Of a stretch of DNA of 60,908 nucleotides, positions 41,576 to 51,410 are shown piece by piece. Within the stretch, counting starts at the first letter, position 1. Each line of letters starts with the position of its first letter. This DNA is from Lachnospiraceae bacterium. GTDB taxonomy: Bacteria; Bacillota; Clostridia; Lachnospirales; Lachnospiraceae. The notes under the pieces were generated by a model. The model was not told where the DNA came from. It saw only the letters and a list, made by a program, of their open reading frames with translations, and did not search any database. The DNA is taken from NCBI GenBank assembly GCA_024403355.1, contig JAKSRW010000018.1, positions 1 to 60,908 of the forward strand, in the 5' to 3' direction. The position numbers and the translations under genes are program-made.

Positions 41576-44500
41576 GTAGGAAGAATATATTAACTAAAAT
41601 GTTAGCTTTCGTGCTTGCATTTGCACTGTGCTTCGGCATGGTGGAGCAGTTGCCCGCAAGTGCGGATAACAGCTTCAGTGTAGACAATATTACCGGTATG
41701 TACGATATCATCGTTACACCGGGTAAGACAGAGCATTTTTCGATTCAGATGAAGGCAAATGACCCTATCACAAGAATTACCTCTATTATCGGAAAATCAA
41801 CAAATCCTGAAATTACGGTTTCAAATGCGAAGCTTACAAATCAGACACTTTCAGGTTCAAATGCGGTGACAGATGTTACTGCGACAGTTGTATACGCACT
41901 TGAATTCGATTTGACAGCGGCAGATACACTTTCCATTGGCTACAATACCATTTCATTTACAGGACGTGGTTCAAAGTTCAATCAGGCAATCGGTGACTGG
42001 GAGGCTGAATTTGATGTTTACACAGTTACCTCTTACACCCCTGTTGAGCTGGCTCCCGCAGAAATCATAATTGACAAGGTTTCATACAGCGAGAGTTCTA
42101 TTAAGCCCGGTATTTCGACAACCCTTACTCTTACACTTAAGAATATCGGTGATATGCAGGCTATCAACAACTACCTGACAATGGATTTCGGTGCCACAGG
42201 CATTATTCCCGATTACAGCGTTGAGAGAATCAAGGTTGGCGCGCTTAATGCAGGTCAGTCCGTAAAGGTTGATGTGCCTATTAAGATTCTCAAGAATGCG
42301 GAGCCCGGAATCTGCTGTATTACGGCAAATGTATTCGGCAAGGACGCAAAGGGTGCCGCTATCGGTCCCTTCGCCCGCAATATGTACCTTACCATCATTG
42401 ATACCAAGGTAACTCCTACACCTTCTCCCACACCCGCAGTTGTGAAGAAGGCTGATATCGAGCTTTCAACAAATGATAACTACAAGACGATTAATCCTGA
42501 TACAAAGTCCACAATCGTTGTTACATTAAAGAATAACGGCGATGCGGATGCAAAGGAGATTGACCTTTATGTAAACGGTCTTGATGCCGCTATCGGCCTT
42601 ACTAAGGGCTTTACAAGTGAGTACATCAAGGCCGGAAGCCTGGCAGCAGGTGAATCGAAGACGGTCGAGATTCCTGTTATTGCTTCAAAGGATTTGGCGG
42701 CAGGGCTTTATGAGCTCGGAATTAGCGCAGAATATACCTACGGTAAGAATGATTCAGAGAAGAAGACAAACATGACTCTCTACCTCAAGGGTGAGATCAT
42801 CAAGAATGAGGACCCCGCAACAGGTGCTGCTCTCATCGAGCTTTCAACCTCTGATAATTATATGATCGTAAAGCCTGATACAAACGCCGTTATCCATGTG
42901 GATGTAAAGAACAGCGGTGACGAGGATGCGAAGGATGTTAAGCTTCTTGTTTCGGGTCTTGATACAAGCGTTGGCCTTACCAAGGGCTATACAAGCGAAT
43001 ATATTAAGGTCGGCAAGGTTGCCGCAGGCGAGACCGTAAAGGCTGAGATTCCCGTGATTGTTTCAAAGAACTTCGCAGCAGGTCTTTTCGAGATTGCGGT
43101 TACTGCGGATTACAGCTACGGTAAGGATTCTTCGGACAAGACACTTATGACTCTTTATGTAAAGGGTCTTGAGTCTGCGGTTGTAACACCCACACCCGAG
43201 CCTACACCCATTATTTACAAAAATAATGTTTCGATAAGCAATGTAGTTCAGGACCCTGTGGTTCCCGAGGCAGGAGACCTTGTAACCATCAGCTTTGATG
43301 TAACAAATGAAGGAAACGGTGCGATTAAGAACGCCAAGGCCTTCGGACAGAACCTTTCAAGCTCAAATTTCGAGCCTATTTCGTCAGACCCCTACACAAA
43401 AATCGGAACCATCAATGCAGGCGGAAGCAGAAATGTAAAGATGGTATTCAAGGTCGGCGATGATATTACCTCGGGCTTTAATTCACTTTCAATCGGCTTC
43501 GAGTACACATCGGCGGATGACCAGCTGGCCAATGAGAGCGTAAATGTTTACGTACTTAATGTTAAGGGCAAGGAAAAGGGCGATAAGAAAATCAGTAAGC
43601 CCAAGCTTATCATCAGCACCTTTGAAACCGATGAGGAAATCCTGAAGGCCGGACAGACCTTTAATTTCAGCTTTGGCTTAAAGAATACCCATGCTGAGAA
43701 ATCAGCCAAGAATATCAAGCTTACCTTCTCACAGGCTGAGGGAATCTTCTCACCTACAGAGGGTACAAATATTTTCTATATTAACGAAATTAAGGCCGGC
43801 GAAGAGGTTGTCGAGACAATTAACTTAAAGACCAGGGCCGATGCGGTAACAGGCGATTATCCTGTTGTAATTCAGGTGGAATACGAGTACGACGATATGA
43901 GCGAGGTCGATGTCGAGCACGGCGGCGTAAGTGATGAGAACACAATCAAGCTTCGCGCCATCGAAAATTATCGTCCCGTTATCGAAAATATCAATATTGA
44001 CAGCTGGAACGGTATCACTGTGGGTAACCCTGTTGATTTGAGCTTTGAGTTCTACAATATGGGTAAGTCGACTCTTGGCAATGTATACATTACTGTTGAA
44101 GGCGACTTCTGCCTGGCAAATAACAGTGAGATGAGCTATGTCGGCGCGGTTCAGGGCTACGGTCAGGAGTATGTAAATCCCCAGGTCGTTCCTCTGGTCG
44201 GCGGCGAGGCTCACGGTACTCTGGTTGTTCATTTTGAGGACAGCAACGGCGACGAGGTGACCGTTCCCGCAGAGTTCAGCGCTTTCGTAGACGGTGGCTT
44301 TGACGGCGGCTTCGACGGTGGCTTCGACGGTGGCTTCGATGGAGGCTGGATAGATGACGGCGGCTTTGTGGATGGCGGCTTTGACGGCGGCTGGGACGGC
44401 ATGGACGGTGAGTTCCCCGAAGGCGGCGATGGTGAGGAAAAGACCATTCTTTTCGGACTTACACTTGTTCCCTTCATTCTGGTGTGCGTAGGTGTCGTAG

Positions 44501-44577
44501 TTGTAATCGGCGCAGTTGTTGCGGTGATTGTTATTAAGAAGAAAAAGGCTAAGAATGCCGAAGAGGATGATGACTGA
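41572..44577 (+). CDS. Large secreted CARDB/COG1361-like protein with C-terminal anchor
   Basis: 1001 residues. Signal peptide about 1-30 (ends LPASAD). Several CARDB-like Ig-type domains follow, including two near-duplicate units of about 120 residues (around 300-410 and 420-540, each with LSTxDNY, GLTKGxTSEYIK and AAGLxEL/I). Then comes a glycine-rich DGGF repeat stretch (about 905-945), one membrane helix (about 965-990) and a KKKK/acidic tail. It overlaps the ABC ATPase by ATGA and is two bases from the permease. It is probably the extracytoplasmic subunit of this exporter, a type seen in Firmicute and archaeal ABC systems. Confidence 0.75.
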   Translation: MSRKNILTKMLAFVLAFALCFGMVEQLPASADNSFSVDNITGMYDIIVTPGKTEHFSIQMKANDPITRITSIIGKSTNPEITVSNAKLTNQTLSGSNAVTDVTATVVYALEFDLTAADTLSIGYNTISFTGRGSKFNQAIGDWEAEFDVYTVTSYTPVELAPAEIIIDKVSYSESSIKPGISTTLTLTLKNIGDMQAINNYLTMDFGATGIIPDYSVERIKVGALNAGQSVKVDVPIKILKNAEPGICCITANVFGKDAKGAAIGPFARNMYLTIIDTKVTPTPSPTPAVVKKADIELSTNDNYKTINPDTKSTIVVTLKNNGDADAKEIDLYVNGLDAAIGLTKGFTSEYIKAGSLAAGESKTVEIPVIASKDLAAGLYELGISAEYTYGKNDSEKKTNMTLYLKGEIIKNEDPATGAALIELSTSDNYMIVKPDTNAVIHVDVKNSGDEDAKDVKLLVSGLDTSVGLTKGYTSEYIKVGKVAAGETVKAEIPVIVSKNFAAGLFEIAVTADYSYGKDSSDKTLMTLYVKGLESAVVTPTPEPTPIIYKNNVSISNVVQDPVVPEAGDLVTISFDVTNEGNGAIKNAKAFGQNLSSSNFEPISSDPYTKIGTINAGGSRNVKMVFKVGDDITSGFNSLSIGFEYTSADDQLANESVNVYVLNVKGKEKGDKKISKPKLIISTFETDEEILKAGQTFNFSFGLKNTHAEKSAKNIKLTFSQAEGIFSPTEGTNIFYINEIKAGEEVVETINLKTRADAVTGDYPVVIQVEYEYDDMSEVDVEHGGVSDENTIKLRAIENYRPVIENINIDSWNGITVGNPVDLSFEFYNMGKSTLGNVYITVEGDFCLANNSEMSYVGAVQGYGQEYVNPQVVPLVGGEAHGTLVVHFEDSNGDEVTVPAEFSAFVDGGFDGGFDGGFDGGFDGGWIDDGGFVDGGFDGGWDGMDGEFPEGGDGEEKTILFGLTLVPFILVCVGVVVVIGAVVAVIVIKKKKAKNAEEDDD

Positions 44578-44579
44578 TT

Positions 44580-45911
44580 ATGAGATTTATTGACCTGATT
44601 AAAATGGGCCTGAGAAATCTCATGCGTAGAAAAGCCAGAACCGCCCTGACGGTAATCGGTGTGATTATCGGTACGATTTCCATCATGGTTATGATTTCCA
44701 TCGGTCTCGGAATGAACAAAAATTTCGAGGCCTCGGTTATGGAAAACGGAAGTATGACGATGGTTCGTGTCAGCTCCGATTCCTGGTCGGAGGGCGAGAA
44801 CGGCGAATGGACGAATACGAAGCAGAAGCTCAGTGATGAAACGCTTGAGCAGCTCAGGGCAATAGAGCATGTTAAAAATGTTACACCGAGGATTTACTGC
44901 TGGGCGGCAAATCTGGTGTCGGGCAAATATGAGGGCTATATCAATCTGTATATTATGGATATGAACTGCTATCAGGATTTCGGTTTCCCGGCGCTTGAGG
45001 ATGGCTCGTATCCTAATAAGGAAGACGCAAAAAATACTATTTATATCGGTTCTCAGGCAATTAATGAATTCGGATATTACAATGGAATGACCTATAAGAC
45101 CAAGACTGTGGATTTGAGCAGGGATAAGGTTGAACTAAAGTTTTCCATGTATACACCGAATCCCAGAAAGAAGGAATTTTCTTATCCTATTGTGAATTAT
45201 AAAAGTATTCCGGCCTCCGAAACAGGCTATTCCGAGGCGGACTGGAGTATTTTTATGGATATCGATCTCTATAAGGAGCTCTTTACAAAGTACGCAAATA
45301 CTCTGAAAATTGACGACAGAAAGAAGGCTATTTCTTCTTTGTCGGAGTATGAAAATATTACCATTAACGTTGATAACATGAATAATGTTACCGGTGTTCA
45401 GGAGGAGATAGAGAAGCTCGGACTTAAATCGGAGAGTGATATGCAGTATATTGCGCCCATGCAGGAAACGGCCAAGATGCTGGAGCTGGTGCTCGGTGCA
45501 ATCGGTGGCGTGGCGATGCTTGTTTCGGCCATTAATATTGCTAATACGATGATTATGTCTATCTATGAGAGAACCCGTGAAATCGGTATTATGAAGGTGC
45601 TCGGCTGTAAGGTCGGCGATATCAAGAAGCTCTTCCTCTTCGAGGCGGGACTTATCGGATTTATGGGAGGCGCCGTCGGTGTCGGGCTAAGCTATATAGC
45701 CTCGTGGGCGATAAACAAATACGGAACGGATCTGTTCTCCTCGCTGATGAATACGGGTGTTACGGAGGCTGCGGTAGGATATTCCTACATTCCCTTCTGG
45801 CTGCCCTTCTTCTCGGCAGGCTTCGGTATTCTGGTCGGCCTGGTATCGGGCTTCTTCCCGGCACTTCGTGCAACGAGAATTTCGGCCATTGAGGCAATGA
45901 AGAACGAATGA
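44580..45911 (+). CDS. MacB-type ABC transporter permease (FtsX domain)
   Basis: 443 residues: one N-terminal membrane helix (about 20-45), a periplasm-like MacB core domain (about 45-295) and three C-terminal helices of the FtsX domain (about 300-435) with ISAIEAMKNE at the end. It completes the exporter operon with the ATPase at 40451. The gene directly follows the COG1361-like protein, so the three proteins are very likely one machine. Confidence 0.88.
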   Translation: MRFIDLIKMGLRNLMRRKARTALTVIGVIIGTISIMVMISIGLGMNKNFEASVMENGSMTMVRVSSDSWSEGENGEWTNTKQKLSDETLEQLRAIEHVKNVTPRIYCWAANLVSGKYEGYINLYIMDMNCYQDFGFPALEDGSYPNKEDAKNTIYIGSQAINEFGYYNGMTYKTKTVDLSRDKVELKFSMYTPNPRKKEFSYPIVNYKSIPASETGYSEADWSIFMDIDLYKELFTKYANTLKIDDRKKAISSLSEYENITINVDNMNNVTGVQEEIEKLGLKSESDMQYIAPMQETAKMLELVLGAIGGVAMLVSAINIANTMIMSIYERTREIGIMKVLGCKVGDIKKLFLFEAGLIGFMGGAVGVGLSYIASWAINKYGTDLFSSLMNTGVTEAAVGYSYIPFWLPFFSAGFGILVGLVSGFFPALRATRISAIEAMKNE

Positions 45912-45916
45912 TAAAA

Positions 45917-45957
45917 GGTGGTCTCTTGAGCCCCAAGAGACCACCTCTATTTTTTTA
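45917..45957. terminator. Bidirectional terminator between convergent genes
   Basis: A perfect 12-bp stem AGGTGGTCTCTT/AAGAGACCACCT with 7-nt loop. T-run on the plus side and A-run on the other. Confidence 0.92.
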
Positions 45958-47232
45958 CTTCATTTCTTTCTTGCACAAATCACACTTGCCGTCGCGGTTG
46001 CCGTCGTGATGTCCGAGCGGAGGCATTGAGCGAAGCGGGATTTCCTCGTAGCCGCAGGTAGCGCAGATTTTGCTTTCTGTGTAGCCGAAATTTTCACAGG
46101 TAGCCTGGATATACTTTGTGGTACGCCATGTGTGGAGATGTCCGTGCTCATCGGCACCGCAGCGGGTACATTTATCCTTGCTGCCGACATAATCGTGGCC
46201 GAGCTGAGGAATCATCTCAGGGTACTTACCGTTATATTCGCCGCACTCCTTGCAGTATGTATAAGCAGTGGTACCGGTAGTGGTACATGTGGGATTCTTC
46301 TGGGCTACACTTACCCATGTATGAACATGAACATATTCGATACCGCAGCGCTTGCAGTAGCCTGTAGATGAGAAATCATGACCGAGAGCCTTAATAACCT
46401 TGCCCTGCATAAATACCTTGCCGCAGATGGCGCAGGTTACATGGTCTGAAAGTCCGTCGGTAGTACAGGTAGCTTCCTGTCTGTAGGTATTAAACTTGGT
46501 GCCGCAGTTATGATGCCTGATGGGATCGGCGGCGCCGCAGGATTTACAGTAGCCTTCGCTGTCATAGCTGTGACCTGTGGGAGGAATGGGTCCTCGCGCA
46601 ATAAAAATATCGTCACAGTAGATGCAGTGTGAACCGGCGGTAAGTCCGGGATTTGTACATGTGGCGGGAACCGCGGGATCCGTAACCAGATTGTGATTAC
46701 AGATATCGCCGTTTACGCGAAGCGTTGAAGTATAGCTGCTGCCGTCTGTATCCTTTACGATAATATCTGTGATACCGGGACGGATACCTGTTACAACACC
46801 CTTTGCAGAAACCGTTGCAACGAACTCATTTGCAATTTCAAAGCCGGCGGCACTTGCGCCGACAAGCTTTACCTTTACGGTCTTCTTCGGGTCAACCGAG
46901 TAGCTTGTTTTGCTGAGGTGAGGCGGAAGAACCGTTATCTTACAGCTGTATTTTTTACCGCTGTACCTGACAACGATTTTTGTACTGCCCGCAGATACGG
47001 GGAACACCGCACCGTTTGAATTAACCTTTGCGACAGAACTGTCGGCTGATTTCCATTCAGCCTCCTTGTCAACATTTTTGCCTGAAACGGTGATGTGAAG
47101 CTGAAGCACCGTTCCGAGATTCATCTTAGCCTTCGTCTTATTAAGCTTTGCGTCAGCCGCAGATACAGGTACTGCGGAAATGAGCAGAAGTAAAATAAGC
47201 AGAAGGGGCAGAAATTTCTTTACTGATTTCAT
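45955..47232 (-). CDS. Secreted protein with Big_2 domain and Cys-rich (CxxC) repeats
   Basis: 425 residues from ATG 47232 (a TTG at 47238 is closer to AGGAGG). Signal peptide about 1-25. A Big_2 domain (about 27-170) is followed by about five repeats of 45-50 residues, each with a CxxCG pair, a GH-D/S turn and a ATCT-type cysteine, e.g. GYCKSCG and GYCKRCG. These paired cysteines may bind zinc or form disulfides. Similar repeats occur in large Lachnospiraceae surface proteins. Convergent with the ABC operon; function unknown. Confidence 0.7.
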   Translation of the reverse strand: MKSVKKFLPLLLILLLLISAVPVSAADAKLNKTKAKMNLGTVLQLHITVSGKNVDKEAEWKSADSSVAKVNSNGAVFPVSAGSTKIVVRYSGKKYSCKITVLPPHLSKTSYSVDPKKTVKVKLVGASAAGFEIANEFVATVSAKGVVTGIRPGITDIIVKDTDGSSYTSTLRVNGDICNHNLVTDPAVPATCTNPGLTAGSHCIYCDDIFIARGPIPPTGHSYDSEGYCKSCGAADPIRHHNCGTKFNTYRQEATCTTDGLSDHVTCAICGKVFMQGKVIKALGHDFSSTGYCKRCGIEYVHVHTWVSVAQKNPTCTTTGTTAYTYCKECGEYNGKYPEMIPQLGHDYVGSKDKCTRCGADEHGHLHTWRTTKYIQATCENFGYTESKICATCGYEEIPLRSMPPLGHHDGNRDGKCDLCKKEMK

Positions 47233-47340
47233 CCCCAATAAATCCTCCTATAGAAGTGAATGCTTTGGTTTTTAAAGCTGCATTTGAAACCATTATATTA
47301 TAAGGGGCCGAAAATTTCAATTGTTTCGTATAAAAAACCC

Positions 47341-47369
47341 TTGATTTTTGAAAAGATTTGTGGTATCAT
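47341..47369 (+). promoter_or_regulatory. Promoter of rpsF-ssb-rpsR
   Basis: TTGATT, 17 bp, TATCAT, about 75 bp before rpsF. Confidence 0.5.
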
Positions 47370-47379
47370 TGTGGCTCGT

Positions 47380-47440
47380 GATATATTATTATGCCTTGCT
47401 CCCGGTTGGACGGGGGCCAGAGACCAAAAGGAGGTGCAAA
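47380..47440 (+). promoter_or_regulatory. Possible S6:S18 autoregulatory leader
   Basis: The rpsF leader has a C/G-rich hairpin (CTCCCGGTTGGACGGGGG region). Many bacteria carry a structured S6:S18-binding leader here, so I note it, but I cannot verify the fold. Confidence 0.3.
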
Positions 47441-47445
47441 CAACT

Positions 47446-47736
47446 ATGAATCAGTACGAATTAGCTTTAGTTGTCAATGCAAAGATCGAGGATGAAGCCA
47501 GAAACGCAGTAGTTGAGTCTGTAAAGGACATGGTTACTAAGTTTGGCGGACAGAACATCGAGGTTATCGATGGCGGACGCAAGAGACTGGCATATGACAT
47601 CCAGAAGATGAGTGAAGGAAATTACTACTTCATCCAGTTCGATGCTGAGGCTACTACTCCGGGCGAACTCGAGCAGAGACTTCGTATCATGGACAATGTA
47701 CTCAGATACTTATGCGTTAGACGCGACGAGCAGTAA
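47446..47736 (+). CDS. rpsF: 30S ribosomal protein S6
   Basis: 96 residues from ATG 47446 with AAAGGAGGTG upstream. MNQYELALVVNAKIEDEARN and RLAYDIQK..YYFIQFDA are standard bS6 sequence. First gene of the conserved rpsF-ssb-rpsR operon. Full length. Confidence 0.97.
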   Translation: MNQYELALVVNAKIEDEARNAVVESVKDMVTKFGGQNIEVIDGGRKRLAYDIQKMSEGNYYFIQFDAEATTPGELEQRLRIMDNVLRYLCVRRDEQ

Positions 47737-47748
47737 TAGGAGGCTCAA

Positions 47749-48204
47749 ATGAATAAAGTCATCATGATGGGTAGACTTACCCGTGATCCCGAAATCCGTT
47801 ACGGACAGGGTCAGAATGCAACCGCAATTGCAGGTTTAAGTATTGCAGTAGACCGCCGCTTTAAGCGTGACGGTGACCCCGATGCAGACTTCTTTGATTG
47901 TACTGCTTTCGGCAAGCAGGCCGAATTTGCAGAGAAGTACCTTAAGAAGGGTACAAAGGTTGTCATCGAAGGCAGACTTCAGAATGACAATTATACAAAC
48001 AAGGACGGTCAGAAGGTTTATAGAAATCGTATTATGATTGAAGGTGTGGAATTTGCAGAGAGTAAGGCTGCAGCAGCAGGCTATACAGGCGGCGGATTCG
48101 ATCCCTCAAACAGTGTTGCAAAGGGACCTTCGGCTCCTTCTACAGCACCCAGCGATTTTATGAATATTCCCAGTGGATTAGATGATGAGTTACCTTTCGC
48201 TTAA
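47749..48204 (+). CDS. ssb: Single-stranded DNA-binding protein
   Basis: 151 residues. OB-fold (about 1-105) begins MNKVIMMGRLTRDPEIRYGQ and contains DFFDCTAFGKQAEFAEKY. A flexible linker and acidic C-terminal tip DDELPFA (the partner-binding tail) follow. Located between rpsF and rpsR as usual in Firmicutes, with GGAGG before the ATG. Confidence 0.97.
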   Translation: MNKVIMMGRLTRDPEIRYGQGQNATAIAGLSIAVDRRFKRDGDPDADFFDCTAFGKQAEFAEKYLKKGTKVVIEGRLQNDNYTNKDGQKVYRNRIMIEGVEFAESKAAAAGYTGGGFDPSNSVAKGPSAPSTAPSDFMNIPSGLDDELPFA

Positions 48205-48295
48205 TGTATTTTAAGCGGGGCAGGGTATCCGGAGTTTCCGGTGTATAAACCATGTACCCTGTCAGATTAGAGAATTGGATAAGGAGGTAGCGGCA

Positions 48296-48574
48296 ATGCC
48301 CTATACAAAGAACAACAAGGAGCAGAATGACAAGGATGCTTCAATGAAGAGAAAGGTTATACGCAGAAGAAAGAAGGTTTGCGTATTCTGTACAGATAAG
48401 ACAGCAGGCGGAATCGATTACAAGGATGCTAACAAGCTTAAGAGATACATCTCAGAGCGCGGTAAGATCCTTCCCCGCAGAATTACAGGTACATGTTCAG
48501 CTCACCAGAGAGACATCACTGTAGCTGTAAAGCGTGCTCGTCAGATCGCATTATTACCTTACGTTTGCGAATAA
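48296..48574 (+). CDS. rpsR: 30S ribosomal protein S18
   Basis: 92 residues from ATG 48296 (AAGGAGGT). The core [45 protein letters not shown] is bS18. The CVFC cysteines suggest the zinc-type form, although the full four-cysteine set is not seen. A hairpin at about 48221-48262 lies between ssb and rpsR and may tune the expression ratio. Confidence 0.97.
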   Translation: MPYTKNNKEQNDKDASMKRKVIRRRKKVCVFCTDKTAGGIDYKDANKLKRYISERGKILPRRITGTCSAHQRDITVAVKRARQIALLPYVCE

Positions 48575-48621
48575 TTGACAACGGAAGGGCCGAACAGCCT
48601 TTCATTTAAAACGTATCACAG

Positions 48622-48662
48622 GGTCCCGGACAGAAGAATTTCTACTGTTTCGGGACCTTTTT
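48622..48662 (+). terminator. Terminator of the rpsF operon
   Basis: GGTCCCG/CGGGACC outer stem with inner ACAG/CTGT pairing, then TTTTT. Confidence 0.88.
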
Positions 48663-48708
48663 ATGTCTATAAATGCGAACATAAGTTCGAAAATAGCGGC
48701 TTTTTTTA

Positions 48709-48737
48709 TTGACAATATTGACCTTGTGTAGTATACT
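48709..48737 (+). promoter_or_regulatory. Promoter of gdpP-rplI-dnaB
   Basis: Consensus TTGACA, 17 bp, TATACT. It lies within an upstream in-frame extension of gdpP, which supports the ATG at 48790 as start. Confidence 0.75.
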
Positions 48738-48789
48738 TTTAGCGTGTATCACTATAATTCCGATTATACGATTGGAGAAGGATTTACAT

Positions 48790-50844
48790 ATGAATAGTAA
48801 TCAAAAGATTCGACCATTGCTCAAAACCATGATGTCATGGCCGTTGTACCTTAGTATACTGCTGGTAATTATGACTATTTACCTGTATTTTATTGATACG
48901 GATGCGGGTAAGATTGCCACTGTTTTCACGGTATTATACATCGGTGCTCTGGTTGGTCTCTATCTTATGAAGAGAAAGCAGATTAGTGAGCAGCTGGTGC
49001 ATTTCGGTACAAGCTTTGGTCTGGTTCAGAAGAGTTTAATAAAGGATATGGCTGTTCCGTATGCCATTCTGGACGGAAAAGGTAAGCTTCTTTCGGCAAA
49101 CAACGAGTTTTCGGCGCTTTGCCAGGAGGGTGTGAAGCCTCATGTCCAGATAAGTACTCTTTTTCCTGAAATTACCAGGAATATGCTTCCCGAAGGCAAT
49201 GAAATCGCTAAAATTGAGGTTGCGGTAGGCGATTTGAAGTACAGGGCAGAGCTTAAAAATCTTTATATCGATGATGCGGACTGGAATGAGATTAAGCGCT
49301 CGGAGGAGGACCGTGAGGAGAATGTGCTTATCGCGGTATTTTTCTACGACGAGACTGAAATCAGAATGCTGCAGCAGTATCTGGACGAGCGTCAGCTTGT
49401 TGTGGGTCTGCTTTATATCGATAATTATGAGGAGGCGCTTGAGAGCATCGAGGAAGTAAGAAGGTCTCTCTTAACAGCGCTGATTGATCGAAATATCAAC
49501 ATGTATTTCCAGGAGTTTCAGGCACTTCTTAAGAAGATTGAGAAGGACAAGTACCTTCTTGTTTTCCAGAACAAGTATCTTGAGATGCTTGAGAACGATA
49601 AGTTCCCCATTCTGGAGAAGGTCCGCGGTCTCAATATCGGTAATGAGATGCCTGTTACGGTCAGCATGGGTATCGGTTCGGGTGTTGATTCCTACACCGA
49701 GGGCTACGATGCGGCGCGTGCGGCCATCGACCTTGCACTCGGCCGTGGCGGTGACCAGGTCGTAGTTAAGGAGAAGGAGCGCATCACTTACTTCGGCGGT
49801 AAGAGCAGCTCTGTTGAGAAGAATACAAGAGTTAAGGCGCGTGTAAAGGCTCAGTCCTTCCGTGAGCTTATCGAAGCCAATGAGCAGGTACTTATTATGG
49901 GCCATTCCATGACGGATGCGGATTCCTTCGGTGCCGCAGTCGGTGTATGGCGTATTGCCCGTTATCTTGACAGGAAGGCTTCTATTGTTCTGGATAATAT
50001 TATTCCGGGTATCCGCGTGCTTGCGGAGCGTTTTACGGGTGCTCAGGCAGGCTCGGAGTATGACGGTATGATTATCGGAGGCGAGCAGGCACAGGCCATG
50101 CTTACGGATAAGACGGTTCTTGTTATCGTAGATGTTAACAGACCGGGCTACACAGAGTGTCCCGCCCTTCTCGAGAAGGCGAAGACGAAGGTTCTTTTTG
50201 ACCATCATCGTCAGACGACGGATTCCATCAGCGATGCGGTGCTTTCATATATCGAGCCCTTTGCATCCTCTGCATGTGAGATGATAGCGGAGATTTTACA
50301 GTATATCGGTGACGGACTGAAGCTTAAGAATAACGAGGCGGATGCCATGTATTCCGGTATGATGATTGATACAAACAATTTCGTGACAAAGACAGGCGTG
50401 CGTACCTTTGAGGCGGCAGCTTTCTTAAAGCGAAGCGGTGCGGATGTTATCCGTATCAGAAAGGCCTTTCGAACAGATATGGGCGAATATATGGCCAAGG
50501 CCAAGGCTGTTTCGAATGCGGAGCTCTTTATGCAGAGCTATGTTATGACAGACTGCGAGACAGAGGGCGTAGACAGTCCTACCGTGCTTGGTGCCCAGGT
50601 TGCGAATGAACTGATGGATATCGACGGAATAAAGGCCAGCTTTGTATTTACAGATTACAATAATCTCATTTACGTCAGCGCACGTTCCATTGATGAGGTT
50701 AATGTTCAGATTGTAATGGAGAAGCTCGGCGGCGGCGGTCACATGAGTGTTGCGGGAGCCCAGTTTAGCGACTGCGACATTAAGGAGGCCAGAGCCCGCG
50801 TGAAGGAAGTCCTTATGAAGATGATAGAAGAGGGCGAGATTTAA
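48790..50844 (+). CDS. gdpP: Cyclic-di-AMP phosphodiesterase GdpP (DHH/DHHA1)
   Basis: 684 residues from ATG 48790 (GGAGAAGGA upstream). Two membrane helices (about 18-34, 42-60), a PAS-like domain (about 80-165), a degenerate GGDEF domain (about 205-330) and the DHH phosphoesterase with GHSMTDADSFG (His372, Asp376, Asp378), Asp448, DHH (471-473) and the DHHA1 GGGGHMSVAG (647-656). The enzyme degrades c-di-AMP to pApA and so controls cell-wall and osmolyte balance. Order gdpP-rplI-dnaB is conserved in Firmicutes. Confidence 0.95.
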   Translation: MNSNQKIRPLLKTMMSWPLYLSILLVIMTIYLYFIDTDAGKIATVFTVLYIGALVGLYLMKRKQISEQLVHFGTSFGLVQKSLIKDMAVPYAILDGKGKLLSANNEFSALCQEGVKPHVQISTLFPEITRNMLPEGNEIAKIEVAVGDLKYRAELKNLYIDDADWNEIKRSEEDREENVLIAVFFYDETEIRMLQQYLDERQLVVGLLYIDNYEEALESIEEVRRSLLTALIDRNINMYFQEFQALLKKIEKDKYLLVFQNKYLEMLENDKFPILEKVRGLNIGNEMPVTVSMGIGSGVDSYTEGYDAARAAIDLALGRGGDQVVVKEKERITYFGGKSSSVEKNTRVKARVKAQSFRELIEANEQVLIMGHSMTDADSFGAAVGVWRIARYLDRKASIVLDNIIPGIRVLAERFTGAQAGSEYDGMIIGGEQAQAMLTDKTVLVIVDVNRPGYTECPALLEKAKTKVLFDHHRQTTDSISDAVLSYIEPFASSACEMIAEILQYIGDGLKLKNNEADAMYSGMMIDTNNFVTKTGVRTFEAAAFLKRSGADVIRIRKAFRTDMGEYMAKAKAVSNAELFMQSYVMTDCETEGVDSPTVLGAQVANELMDIDGIKASFVFTDYNNLIYVSARSIDEVNVQIVMEKLGGGGHMSVAGAQFSDCDIKEARARVKEVLMKMIEEGEI

Positions 50845-50887
50845 GCCTGACAGATATTAAAAGTTAGATGAAAGGAAGGATTATAAA

Positions 50888-51334
50888 ATGCAGGTTATTT
50901 TATTACAGGATGTAAATAAATTAGGTAAAAAGGGTGATATCGTTAAGGTTAACGACGGATATGCCCGCAACTTTATTCTTCCCAAGAAGCTCGGTCTTGA
51001 GGCAACTGATAAGAACCTTAAGGATCTTGCCATTCAGAAGGCTGAGGAAGAGCAGAGACAGCAGGAAATCCTTGCTGAGGCAAAGGCTCTTGGCGAGCAG
51101 CTTTCAAAGAAGAGCATTTCACTTGAGTTAAAGGGCGGCGAAGGCGGAAGAACCTTCGGTGCAATCACTACAAAGGAAATTGCGGCAGGCATCAAGGACC
51201 AGCACGGTATTGAAATTGACAAGAAGAAGCTTGTACTTCCCGATTCAATCAAAACCGCAGGTGCACACAAGGTTGGAATTAAGCTTCATCCCAAGGTAAC
51301 AGTTGAGATGGAAGTTAAGGTAGCGATTGTTTGA
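50888..51334 (+). CDS. rplI: 50S ribosomal protein L9
   Basis: 148 residues. MQVILLQDVNKLGKKGDIVKVNDGYARNFI is the bL9 N-domain; a long helix (about 42-75) and the C-domain with GAITTKEIA follow. Good GAAAGGAAGG site. Sits between gdpP and dnaB as in Bacillus. Confidence 0.97.
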   Translation: MQVILLQDVNKLGKKGDIVKVNDGYARNFILPKKLGLEATDKNLKDLAIQKAEEEQRQQEILAEAKALGEQLSKKSISLELKGGEGGRTFGAITTKEIAAGIKDQHGIEIDKKKLVLPDSIKTAGAHKVGIKLHPKVTVEMEVKVAIV

Positions 51335-51410
51335 TTTTAGCAGGAGGCTTGCTGCGAGAGCAGGGAGCAGTCTGATTTTTGGAATTTGATATTATCAAGG
51401 GTGGATAAAG

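Noticed and set aside
44290..44410. DGGF tandem repeats as a possible CRISPR-like array
   Set aside because: Units are short, contiguous and in frame; this is protein low complexity.
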